From positions 62,001-126,000 of the forward strand of contig DAISVU010000003.1 in assembly GCA_036839975.1 (NCBI GenBank): a DNA stretch of 64,000 nt, in the 5' to 3' direction. The DNA comes from RGIG7111 sp036839975. GTDB lineage: Bacteria; Bacillota; Clostridia; Peptostreptococcales; Anaerovoracaceae. Under the pieces are notes generated by a model that worked only from the letters and a program-made list of their open reading frames with translations, made no database searches and was not told the DNA's origin. Made by a program: the position numbers and the translations under genes. Shown here piece after piece: positions 51,789 through 59,968 of this stretch (the stretch's first letter is position 1; every line of letters begins with the position of its first letter).

Positions 51789-52028
51789 ATGAAAAAGATA
51801 AAGTTGATTAACAACGTATCGCACATTCTTGTGTGCGTGGCAGTAATGATCGTAAATGTATATTTGTTGCGTAATATGGATGTGGTGATTGACTCTCAGT
51901 ATTCACTGGCTATAAACGGGATAGTGATAGTGAAAACAATGCTTTGCATAGCACTGCTTGTAGAGATCATATATATTAGCAGATTGATAAGAGATGTGCT
52001 AAATGATGTTGTAAAAAGATATGAATAA
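51789..52028 (+). CDS. Small two-pass membrane protein ahead of tadA
   Basis: A 79-residue protein with two hydrophobic segments (HILVCVAVMIVNVYLL and IVIVKTMLCIALLVEIIYI) joined by a short polar loop, and a charged C terminus. AGAAGGAG precedes ATG 51,789. Its stop overlaps the ATG of tadA by eight bases, so the two are translationally coupled. This suggests it is the first gene of the main tad operon; its job is unknown. Confidence 0.65.
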   Translation: MKKIKLINNVSHILVCVAVMIVNVYLLRNMDVVIDSQYSLAINGIVIVKTMLCIALLVEIIYISRLIRDVLNDVVKRYE

Positions 52029-53235
52029 TGAAAAAGAGAAAAACCGCATAAGAGAGCTTATCGATGAAATACGTGAGATGCTTACAATGATCAAAAAGGA
52101 TCTTTCGGATGATGAGGTCATGGATATAATAGAGCAGCGGGTGTTGAAAGACAGTGCCCTGAGTGACAGGCCGTATCAGGAATGTGTAAAGATAGCTGAC
52201 AGGATATTTTTCGCAGTGCGAAAGGATCTTGATATATTGGAACCATTTGCAGAAGACAAAGATGTTTCTGAGATAATGGTCAACGGTAAGGATGACATAT
52301 TTGTAGAAAAGAACGGACATCTTTTCAAAGTTGATGCCGCGTTTGATGAGACCAGAGATCTTGAAGAACTGATAAGAAGGATCGCTGCCAGGGTGCATAA
52401 AGAGGTAAATGAGTTGAATCCCATCGTGGATGCGAGACTTGCAGACGGTTCCAGAGTAAATGCAGTATATAAAAATATAGCTTTAAACGGTCCGATACTC
52501 ACGATAAGGAAATTTCCCGAAAAAGCTGTAACCATGGATAAACTAATAGAAATAAAAAGCATATCACAGGAAGCGGCGGACTTTTTGAAAGTCATTGTAA
52601 AAGCAGGATACAATTGTTTTATAAGTGGTGGAACTTCATCCGGTAAGACGACATTTTTAAATGTACTTTCCAACTACATACCGGCGTATGAGAGGGTTAT
52701 AGTTATAGAAGATTCAGCAGAACTTCAAATAAAGCAGATAAAGAATCTTGTCAGACTTGAATGCAGGAATGCCAATGTACAGGGGAAAGGCCGGATAACA
52801 ATGGCACAACTTATAAAGACCAGTCTCAGGATGAGACCTGACAGGATTATAGTAGGTGAAGTAAGAGGTGGTGAGGTGCTTGACATGCTTCAGGCGATGA
52901 ATACCGGGCATGCAGGGAGTCTTTCGACAGGCCACGGAAACAGTATAGAAGGTATGCTGAAACGTCTTGAGACTATGTTCCTTCAGGCGGCAGATTTCCC
53001 GATAGATGCTATACGTTCACAGATTGCAGAAGGTATAGATATCATAATACATCTCGGGAGACTTGCAGACGGGAGTAGAAAGGTCCTCGAGATAGCAGAA
53101 ATATGCGGAATCAGGGATGGTGTCATAAAAACTAAAAGTTTATTTAAAGACAGGTCAGGACAAGGCCTTGAAAAAATTTCTGATGGAATAACAAACAGAG
53201 AAAAGTTGGAACTTATGACGGGAATAACACAATGA
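52021..53235 (+). CDS. tadA: TadA/CpaF secretion ATPase
   Basis: A 404-residue hexameric ATPase of type II/IV secretion. N-terminal regions include EPFAEDKDVSEIMVNGKDDIFVEK, cut here into the DVSEIMVNG signature. The ATPase core has Walker A SGGTSSGKTTFLNVL, the Asp-box VIEDSAELQI, Walker B MRPDRIIVGEVRG and the His-box NTGHAGSLSTGHGNS. It powers assembly of Flp-type pili. The stop overlaps tadB by four bases. No deviations from the family were seen. Confidence 0.92.
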   Translation: MNNEKEKNRIRELIDEIREMLTMIKKDLSDDEVMDIIEQRVLKDSALSDRPYQECVKIADRIFFAVRKDLDILEPFAEDKDVSEIMVNGKDDIFVEKNGHLFKVDAAFDETRDLEELIRRIAARVHKEVNELNPIVDARLADGSRVNAVYKNIALNGPILTIRKFPEKAVTMDKLIEIKSISQEAADFLKVIVKAGYNCFISGGTSSGKTTFLNVLSNYIPAYERVIVIEDSAELQIKQIKNLVRLECRNANVQGKGRITMAQLIKTSLRMRPDRIIVGEVRGGEVLDMLQAMNTGHAGSLSTGHGNSIEGMLKRLETMFLQAADFPIDAIRSQIAEGIDIIIHLGRLADGSRKVLEIAEICGIRDGVIKTKSLFKDRSGQGLEKISDGITNREKLELMTGITQ

Positions 53236-53978
53236 ATACAGATTACTCGGTATATGTTCTGTCGCTGAAAGAAAAGTTTAGATTTCTGGCGATTGGATAT
53301 ATTTGCAGCTTCGCAGTGGCATATCTGTTTTACCATAGTTTGTACCTTTCGGCGGTTGCCGGATTGGTGCCAGTTCTGTTGATAAAAAGATACAGTATAG
53401 CATTGGCAGAAAAAAGAAAAGCTTTTTTACTAATACAGTTTAAGGACATGCTTTATTCACTTTCATCATCCATTGCCGCGGGCAGACAATTGGCAGAAGC
53501 TTTGGATGAGTCTCTTGAGAGTTTAAGAACAATGTATGAAGAGAACACACCTCTTGTGAAAGAGCTTGACTATATTTCCAGATGCAAAAATGAGAACAAG
53601 CAAAGCGAAGATAAGCTCCTTTTGAAATTTGCACAGAGAAGCCACTGCGAAGACATACAAAATTTTACAGAAGTATGTATCACATGTCGAGAGACAGGAG
53701 GAAATCTTATGGAAGTGCTTGCAAGTACATGCGAAATATTAAATGACAAAATGAGTATAGAAAAAGAAATAAAAACTTTGGTTGCACAGAAAAAACTTGA
53801 AGGAAAGATAATAACGGTGATGCCGCTTTGCGTGATTATATTTTTGAATATTATTTCACCGGATTATTTACAAGTGCTTTATTCCACTTTCGCCGGTAGG
53901 ATCGTTATGACACTGGCGCTTGCAGGTATGGCAACAGCATATTTGATGACGGAAAGACTGACTGATATAGAGGTATAA
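53232..53978 (+). CDS. tadB: TadB inner-membrane platform protein
   Basis: A 248-residue protein with a T2SSF domain. Two membrane segments near the N terminus (FLAIGYICSFAVAYLFY and AVAGLVPVLLI) and two near the C terminus (ITVMPLCVIIFLNII and IVMTLALAGMATAYLM) flank a cytosolic helical part (FKDMLYSLSSSIAAGRQLAEAL, CRETGGNLMEVL). TadB and TadC form the membrane platform that TadA turns. It overlaps tadA by four bases and is followed by tadC after four bases. Confidence 0.87.
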   Translation: MNTDYSVYVLSLKEKFRFLAIGYICSFAVAYLFYHSLYLSAVAGLVPVLLIKRYSIALAEKRKAFLLIQFKDMLYSLSSSIAAGRQLAEALDESLESLRTMYEENTPLVKELDYISRCKNENKQSEDKLLLKFAQRSHCEDIQNFTEVCITCRETGGNLMEVLASTCEILNDKMSIEKEIKTLVAQKKLEGKIITVMPLCVIIFLNIISPDYLQVLYSTFAGRIVMTLALAGMATAYLMTERLTDIEV

Positions 53979-53982
53979 TGAT

Positions 53983-55092
53983 TTGAAAAAGAAAGACATC
54001 GGCAGCATAAGACATGATATTGGGAAAAAAATTTTTTGCGATGTGTCTGTTCTTGAAAAAAGATATGAAAATCTCTATGGCAGAGGAACCGGTGCAGACA
54101 AAGCCGTAAAAGCAAAGAAGGATATATTAAAAAAATATATTGCAGTGATAATGGTATTTGGGATTGTTACAATGTTTGCTGTCGCTTACGTAAGTGGGGA
54201 AAAAGAAGCATCGGAACTTAAAACAGACGGTAAAGGTACATATATTATACGGCCGTCTAAAGGTCAGCGATCAAAGAAACTAGACCTGCGGATGACAGTC
54301 GATACGAATGAAGGAAAAGTGGTTAAAGATATTCAAATTTTGGTTGATCCTAAAAAAAGTGAGGAGGTGAAGAATTCAAAAAATAATACGGGTTCCGAAA
54401 AGGAAACGTATGCAAAAAAAATGGAACGCGATGTGAAAAGCGCAGTGCGTATGATCAATTCTGATACAACAAAAGATGTCGTATATCTACCGTCAGAACT
54501 TGCGGGAGGAGAAAAAGTCAGATGGGAAAAATACAAGGTTTCTGACCTCCCGCTGATCATTGCGGCACTAATAGTGACTATATCACTATTAGTAAAAAAC
54601 AGATATAGCGGGCTTGAAAAGGAAGAACGAATGGCGAAAGAATCCATCTTAAAAGAGCTTCCGGAATTCATAAATAAAATTATACTGCTTATAAATGCAG
54701 GCGTGGTAATCAACACTGCATTTATAACCATAATGAATGAAAGAGAAAAGATGCAGATGTATGATAAAAATTATTTTTATGGACAGATGAAGAATATATA
54801 TATAAAGGTGACCAGAGCCAGGGGTTCTTTAAACAGTGAATTAAAAAGCTTTGCCAAGCGGAGCGGTGTGAGAGAGCTTATGCGTTTTTCCAATATTATT
54901 GATGACAATATCGAGAAAGGAGTGGGACTTGTTGAAAAGCTGAAAAGAGAGAGTGAGATTTTATGGTTTGCACGCAAAAAACAATCAGAGGAGAAAGGAC
55001 GTGCAGCTGAAACTAAAATGACATTTCCTCTGGTAATACTTTTGCTGGTACTTGTTATTATAACGGTTGCGCCGGCGATGATAGAGCTGTAA
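53983..55092 (+). CDS. tadC: TadC inner-membrane platform protein with large insert
   Basis: A 369-residue T2SSF protein starting at TTG 53,983. After one membrane segment (YIAVIMVFGIVTMFAVAYV) comes an extracytoplasmic region of about 120 residues, polar and lysine-rich, longer than usual. Then follow a second segment (LPLIIAALIVTISLLV), the cytosolic T2SSF helices (ELPEFINKIILLINAGVVI, SFAKRSGVRELMRFSNII) and a final segment. It acts with TadB as the pilus platform. The insert may face the wall and is the main lineage-specific feature. Confidence 0.8.
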   Translation: MKKKDIGSIRHDIGKKIFCDVSVLEKRYENLYGRGTGADKAVKAKKDILKKYIAVIMVFGIVTMFAVAYVSGEKEASELKTDGKGTYIIRPSKGQRSKKLDLRMTVDTNEGKVVKDIQILVDPKKSEEVKNSKNNTGSEKETYAKKMERDVKSAVRMINSDTTKDVVYLPSELAGGEKVRWEKYKVSDLPLIIAALIVTISLLVKNRYSGLEKEERMAKESILKELPEFINKIILLINAGVVINTAFITIMNEREKMQMYDKNYFYGQMKNIYIKVTRARGSLNSELKSFAKRSGVRELMRFSNIIDDNIEKGVGLVEKLKRESEILWFARKKQSEEKGRAAETKMTFPLVILLLVLVIITVAPAMIEL

Positions 55093-55104
55093 GGAGGTTT
55101 ATTT

Positions 55105-55296
55105 ATGGAAAAGATTAAGGGGTTTAATAAACGGATACTGAAAAGAGTTTTTCCGGGGTTCAAGCATTCAGGTGGAATGGAACTTGTTCAGGTTGCAATA
55201 CTGGTTGCGATAGCTATTGCACTTGGACTTATTTTCAGATCTGAGATCACGGCATTTGTAAATAAAACCTTCGAAGGTTTAAACGGTGGTTTTTGA
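55105..55296 (+). CDS. Flp-type pilin-like protein
   Basis: A 63-residue protein with a basic leader (MEKIKGFNKRILKRVFPGF), then HSGG followed by MELVQVAILVAIAIALGLIF and a short tail ending in NGGF. Prepilin peptidase would cut after Gly-Gly, leaving Met at +1 and a Glu at +2. Mature Flp subunits are short helices of this kind, so this is the likely major pilin. AAGGAGG precedes ATG 55,105. The stop overlaps the next ATG by one base. The prepilin peptidase gene is not in the window. Confidence 0.8.
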   Translation: MEKIKGFNKRILKRVFPGFKHSGGMELVQVAILVAIAIALGLIFRSEITAFVNKTFEGLNGGF

Positions 55297-55700
55297 TGAA
55301 ACCCTGTGATAGTAAAAGGGGGACTGCGATGGTAGAATCTGCGGTGGTGCTTCCTCTTGTGATAATGACCGTTGCTGTGATTGTATATATATTGATATTC
55401 ATGCATCAGCAGGTATCAATAAGAAGTAAGATGCATTTGGCTCTTTCATCTGAAGGTGGGAAAGCCAGCGATACGGTAAGAACATTAAGGACTGAATCTC
55501 CACGGTTTCCTGTATATAAAAGCGGGAAATCTAAGATGGGCACAGTGTACTATGAAGGTACTGTAAGTTTTGCAAAGCGCGGTCTCTTAAGCAGAACGTA
55601 TGCAGAAAATCAAAATGGACACAAATATTTTATCAGAGAGGTGGATCTGATAAGAGTTGTGGATATGATTAAAAAAAGGCAACATTATGCTAAGAAATGA
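55296..55700 (+). CDS. TadE-like minor pseudopilin
   Basis: A 134-residue protein from ATG 55,296. The N terminus shows the TadE signature: SKRGTAMVESAVVLPLVIMTVAV with the conserved Glu in the hydrophobic segment. The mature part is basic and lacks cysteines. TadE/F-type pseudopilins are processed like pilins and help start or control Flp pilus assembly. It overlaps the DUF5702 gene by 14 bases. Confidence 0.78.
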   Translation: MKPCDSKRGTAMVESAVVLPLVIMTVAVIVYILIFMHQQVSIRSKMHLALSSEGGKASDTVRTLRTESPRFPVYKSGKSKMGTVYYEGTVSFAKRGLLSRTYAENQNGHKYFIREVDLIRVVDMIKKRQHYAKK

Positions 55701-56915
55701 TAGAGGGAGTACAAGCGTGTTTTTAGTCTTTATACTTGCTGCTATGTTGATGCTGGTAGTGGCTTTTATCTATGCGACAGCTGATAAGGCGGCTATGAGT
55801 GTTGGCGACAGTTTGTGCAATATGTCAGGGAGAGCCGTGCTTGCAGAATTTGACCGGGACCTTAAGGATGATTATGGGATTTTTGCGTTTGATGGACATA
55901 AAGGTCAGATAGAAGGCAAGATTAGGAAATACCTGGAATATTCCGTGAGTGAAAACAAACACGTTAAATTAGGTGCGATACAGGCGTTTACAGGTGAATA
56001 CGCTTTGATAAATATTAATGTATTGCAAAAACAGATAACAGAACATATGAAATATGCTTTAGCGGAAGGGCTGCTTGATAAATGGCTTATGAAAGGGAAA
56101 CCCGTATCAGATGTTAATGTGCCGGAGCAAAACACAAGGTGCCTTCGAAATGAAGCTTTGATAGCAGATCTTCCGAGTAAGGCATACGGGTATGGAAAAT
56201 CCGGGCTTATGGATAGCCTGGCAGCGCTCAAGGACAATTTTCATAATATAAAAGATCTGATAAAAAAGGGAAGGGATAAAACACTTATAAATGAATATAT
56301 AATTTCCTATTTCAATCATATGAAAAAAACAAAAGGAAAAAAGGAGACTTTTTTACTAATGAAGTGGAATATATAATTGCGGGCAGTTACAGTGATAATG
56401 AAAATCGTAAAAAAATCAGGGATATGATAATAGCATTGAGAACTGCCGTCAACATAGGCACAATCTATTCAGACAAAAAAATGAGGCTTGAGGTTGCAGC
56501 TCTTGCAGAGACTATTACTCCGGGGGCAGTAGCCGTTATAACGCAAGCTGTAATAGCAGCAGCCTGGGCAAGAGCAGAAGCCTCAAATGATTTTGCACTT
56601 TTGGAACACGGTCGAACGGTGCCTGCTGTAAAAACAAAAAAGACTTGGGCTGTTGATCTTGAATCAGCATGGAAAAATAAAGCTTGCGGATATATAGATA
56701 CCGGTGTCAATAATGGTCAGGATTATGAAGCTTATCTGAAATTTTTGCTTTATTTCAGAAAAAATGATGTGAAACTTGCAAGAGTATTGGATCTTATACA
56801 AATAAACATGAAAGGCAGATATAACAGAAGTTTTTTTATACGGGAACACAACTGCGGATTTAAGTTTAATGCGGATATAAATGGTAGAAAATATGTTTAT
56901 GAAGAAATGTACTAA
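55687..56915 (+). pseudogene. DUF5702/TadG-like protein with frameshift in a T6 run
   Basis: Two overlapping frames make one protein of about 408 residues. The first (55,687-56,376) starts with GSTSVFLVFILAAMLMLVVAFIY, a TadE/TadG-type anchor, then FDRDLKDDYGIFAFDG, typical of DUF5702. The second (to 56,915) continues with VEYIIAGSYSDNENRKKIRDMIIALRTA, read as VEYIIAGSYSD and IRDMIIALRTAVN, and ends with NMKGRYNRSFFIREHNCGF. One T too few in the run at 56,349-56,354 breaks the frame. All surrounding tad genes are intact, so this may be a phase-variable switch, a recent mutation or a sequence error. Confidence 0.75.
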
Positions 56916-57675
56916 AAAAAATGCGGGTTCATATATAGTAGAAGCGGCGATATTCGTTCCGATATTTGTGCTGTCATTACTGACGATAGGGTATGCGGTG
57001 AAGATAGTGGGAATATATGAGAATGTAAATCACGGAGCTTCTGATGAGTTGTCATTTGTAGCTGCAAAAGCTTATGAAAACAGGAACTCATCAGGGATAA
57101 AAAGCAGATTAGAAAAAAGAATATCAGAAGAAAATCCTTCAATATCTAAGCTAAAAGTCAAGAATTTAAAGTATCTGTATTCTAACGGAGAGACGGATGA
57201 CCTGATAAGTGCAGAAATAAAGTACTATATTGGAATAAATCTGCCGCTTAACTTGTATAGCGGAGTGGACAGGAAGATAAGATGGTTGACGAGAGGATTT
57301 ACAGGTATCAAAACCAAAAATAAAAACATGCCATTTGAGGAGATGGAGAATAATGGCGATGGAGGGATAGTTTGGATATTTCCTGAAACAGGAACAAAAT
57401 ATCACACGAAGAGTTGCAGCTATGTTACGGCAAATCCATCGGAAGTTATTTTAACCGAGGCAATAAGAGCGAAGTACAATACTTGCAGAATCTGCGGCTC
57501 CGGGGATATCAAGACGGGAAGACTGGTATACTGTTTTTTTAGATACGGCGGCGCATATCACAGGTCGGACTGCAGTACTGTCAAAAAATATACGATGCGG
57601 ATAAGCAGAAAGGAAGCTGAAGAAAAAGGATACAGACCATGCAGCAAATGCGGGGGAGGAATAAAGAATAATTGA
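56881..57675 (+). CDS. TadE-like protein with two C-terminal Cys/His metal-binding motifs
   Basis: A 264-residue protein. Residues 10-45 are a TadE-like anchor (NAGSYIVEAAIFVPIFVLSL with the conserved Glu). The middle is ordinary pseudopilin. Residues 165-260 hold two repeats of the same motif, H175-x3-C179-x22-C202-x2-C205 and H227-x3-C231-x22-C254-x2-C257, with the consensus YHxxxC ... GYRPCSKC. This resembles the metal-binding modules of Ada-type or nuclease proteins. Such zinc-like modules on a surface pseudopilin are unusual. The start overlaps the DUF5702 gene by 35 bases. Confidence 0.75.
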   Translation: MVENMFMKKCTKKNAGSYIVEAAIFVPIFVLSLLTIGYAVKIVGIYENVNHGASDELSFVAAKAYENRNSSGIKSRLEKRISEENPSISKLKVKNLKYLYSNGETDDLISAEIKYYIGINLPLNLYSGVDRKIRWLTRGFTGIKTKNKNMPFEEMENNGDGGIVWIFPETGTKYHTKSCSYVTANPSEVILTEAIRAKYNTCRICGSGDIKTGRLVYCFFRYGGAYHRSDCSTVKKYTMRISRKEAEEKGYRPCSKCGGGIKNN

Positions 57676-58211
57676 GAAATAAGGATTATCAAATAGAATT
57701 TAAGGCGGGCAGATTTAAAGAATATGAAAAAACTGTGCTTTCGGCTAATCTGTGCATACATTTCATCCCGATGAGTTTTGTAAAATATGGAAGCAATGAT
57801 ATTGTCAGATTTGACTGCAAAGGATATACATCTATCGGACAATACGAAAAAATTCCCATATACCATATGCTTGATATTATGGAGCAAATCTTTAGGATAT
57901 TGAGCACCACGGCAGAAAATCTCATCTTGCCGTCGCGGGTCACTTTGAATGCGGATACCGTGTTCTACAGTAAGAAGAAAAACAAAGTGAAAATAGCATA
58001 TATTCCATTAAAAGATGATAAAGCAAGCCTTCGTGAAAATGTTATGGATTTTATATATCAAATGGAAACCAAAACTTCACAGGGAACGAGAGGGTATTTC
58101 AGAAAGATGTTAAGATGCCTTGATATTGATAACTACAGTATGAACGATATGGCTGATATGACGTTTGAAATGAAAACAGAATTGGATCGGGTAAAGCTTG
58201 ATAACCGCTGA
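57672..58211 (+). CDS. DUF6382-like protein of the tad locus
   Basis: A 179-residue protein starting at TTG 57,672, overlapping the previous stop (TTGA). It has the DUF6382 pattern: DYQIEFKAGRFKEYEKT, SANLCIHFIPMSFVKY, IYHMLDIMEQIFRIL, LPSRVTLNADTVFY and KVKIAYIPLKD. In relatives this domain is followed by an FHA domain and lies near Flp pilus genes; here the FHA part is missing. It has no membrane segment. It is the last gene of the tad operon; a terminator lies 90 bases downstream. Confidence 0.65.
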   Translation: MRNKDYQIEFKAGRFKEYEKTVLSANLCIHFIPMSFVKYGSNDIVRFDCKGYTSIGQYEKIPIYHMLDIMEQIFRILSTTAENLILPSRVTLNADTVFYSKKKNKVKIAYIPLKDDKASLRENVMDFIYQMETKTSQGTRGYFRKMLRCLDIDNYSMNDMADMTFEMKTELDRVKLDNR

Positions 58212-58300
58212 AGTAATGCAGGTGATAAAAAACATGTAAATGAATAAAACATCTTTATCGTGACTAAGGCATTCAATTGATCTGTCAGGCTAAATATGTG

Positions 58301-58335
58301 GAGGCTTCATTATAGGCAAGCCTCTTTATTTTTAT
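58301..58335 (+). terminator. Terminator of the tad operon
   Basis: A 7-bp stem GAGGCTT / AAGCCTC with an 11-base loop, followed by TTTATTTTT. Confidence 0.7.
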
Positions 58336-58419
58336 AACTTTATATTGTAAAATCAGGTTAAAAGATCGGACATGAAAATGATTGAAAGAAAATTTAAACA
58401 TGGAAGAAAGGAGATCGTC

Positions 58420-58578
58420 ATGAAAAAGCTGTTCCAAAACTGGACCTTTAAAAAACATTTCAAACTAGTATCAATCATATATCTTACATGTTATGCGATA
58501 GACATGACTGTTACATATGCAGTTATAAAAAAGTATATAGATAAGTCCGGCAAAGATAAGGATTTGACCGCAGATTGA
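58420..58578 (+). CDS. Small single-pass membrane protein (52 aa)
   Basis: A 52-residue protein from ATG 58,420, seven bases after AAAGGAG; an upstream in-frame ATG lacks such a site. It is basic at the N terminus (KKLFQNWTFKKHFK), has one hydrophobic segment (LVSIIYLTCYAIDMTVTYAVI) and ends in a charged tail. It stands alone between the tad operon and rarA. No family is recognised. Confidence 0.55.
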   Translation: MKKLFQNWTFKKHFKLVSIIYLTCYAIDMTVTYAVIKKYIDKSGKDKDLTAD

Positions 58579-58618
58579 TGTGTATATGAGCGGTATGACA
58601 TAAAAGGGTTGCTGTCAC

Positions 58619-58627
58619 TGGTATAAT
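58619..58627 (+). promoter_or_regulatory. Extended -10 promoter of rarA
   Basis: TGGTATAAT is an extended -10 element, 52 bases ahead of the rarA start, with no clear -35 at the right distance. It is identical to the element ahead of the SUKH gene. Confidence 0.55.
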
Positions 58628-58678
58628 AAAGGTTATAGACGGACGTATTTTATACAGTAATTAAAGAGAGGAATATAA

Positions 58679-59968
58679 ATGATACCTTTATCAACGAGGA
58701 TTAGGCCCGATGATCTGGATGAATTTGTAGGGCAGTCTCATTTCCTATACAAAGGATCGCTTCTTTATAATTCAATAAAGAACAAGACGTTTGACTCTGC
58801 AATATTTTTTGGGCCTTCCGGTACGGGCAAGACAACTCTTGCGCGCATAGCAGCTAAAGAGATGGATGCCGGCTTTAGAGAGATAAATGCATCAGTCACA
58901 GGGACAAAAGAGCTCAAGCTGCTGCTCGACACTGCCCGTAACAGATTTTATGGGCTTCAGAATGAAAGCACATACATTTATGTGGACGAGTTTCACAGAT
59001 GGAATAAACTTCAGCAGGATTCGCTGTTGAAAGCGCTTGAAGAGGGAATAATCTATTTTATCGGAAGCACTACAGAAAATCCGTATTTTGCTGTAAACAA
59101 CGCTGTTTTGAGCAGAGTAAGAAATATATATGAATTTAAGCCGTTGACAGCGGATGATATTGTTGTACTTCTTGAACGTACGTTAAAAGATAAAGAAAAG
59201 GGCTTTGGAAATCTAAATATAAAATACGACAAAAAGGCGATATCGATACTGGCTCGGATGAGTTCCGGTGACGCCAGGATAGCACTTGATACACTGGGGT
59301 TTATAATTGATAATCTTCCGGAAGGCGCTGCTTTATATGAAAATGCCGTTTCGGAAGCTATGCAAAGACAGACTGTATTTTACGATAAGACAGAGGACAA
59401 ATACAATCTTTTATCGGCTCTTCAAAAATCTGTAAGAGGCAGCGATCCGGATGCGGCTATACACTATCTTGCAAGGCTGTTGGAAGGCGGAGGTGATATC
59501 CTGATGATTGGCAGGCGCCTCATGGTTATGGCATCAGAGGATATAGGTATGGCTTATCCGAATGTAATAAGCATTGTGACTTCATGTGTGCAGGCGGCTC
59601 TTATGGTTGGCCTTCCGGAGGCAAAGATCAATCTTGCGGAGGCTGTTGTATTAATGGCATCATCTCCGAAGTCAAATTCCGTAAATGCGGCGTTTGAAAA
59701 AGCGGCTTATGATCTCAGGCACAAAGAAATATCAGATGTCCCTGGTCATCTGAAAGATTCACACTATAGTGGAGCAAAAGACAGAGGACTTGGTATAGAG
59801 TATAAATACCCTCACAGTTACGGAGGATATGTCAAACAGCAGTATCTGCCGGATACTTTGTATAATGAGAACATAAAATATTATAAGCCGACGGATAACG
59901 GCAATGAGGCATCGTTCAAAAAATACCTTGAAAGGTTGAAAAAAATTGATGAAAATAATAATGGCTGA
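58679..59968 (+). CDS. rarA: Replication-associated recombination protein RarA (MgsA)
   Basis: A 429-residue AAA+ ATPase: MIPLSTRIRPDDLDEFVGQ at the start, Walker A GPSGTGKTTLA, Walker B YIYVDEFHRWN, sensor 1 IGSTTENPYF, and the C-terminal tetramerization region (SEDIGMAYPNV, KSNSVNAAFEKA, GLGIEYKYPHSYGGYV). RarA acts at stalled replication forks with SSB and RecA. AGAGAGG lies ahead of ATG 58,679. The end overlaps ispH by 20 bases. Confidence 0.93.
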   Translation: MIPLSTRIRPDDLDEFVGQSHFLYKGSLLYNSIKNKTFDSAIFFGPSGTGKTTLARIAAKEMDAGFREINASVTGTKELKLLLDTARNRFYGLQNESTYIYVDEFHRWNKLQQDSLLKALEEGIIYFIGSTTENPYFAVNNAVLSRVRNIYEFKPLTADDIVVLLERTLKDKEKGFGNLNIKYDKKAISILARMSSGDARIALDTLGFIIDNLPEGAALYENAVSEAMQRQTVFYDKTEDKYNLLSALQKSVRGSDPDAAIHYLARLLEGGGDILMIGRRLMVMASEDIGMAYPNVISIVTSCVQAALMVGLPEAKINLAEAVVLMASSPKSNSVNAAFEKAAYDLRHKEISDVPGHLKDSHYSGAKDRGLGIEYKYPHSYGGYVKQQYLPDTLYNENIKYYKPTDNGNEASFKKYLERLKKIDENNNG

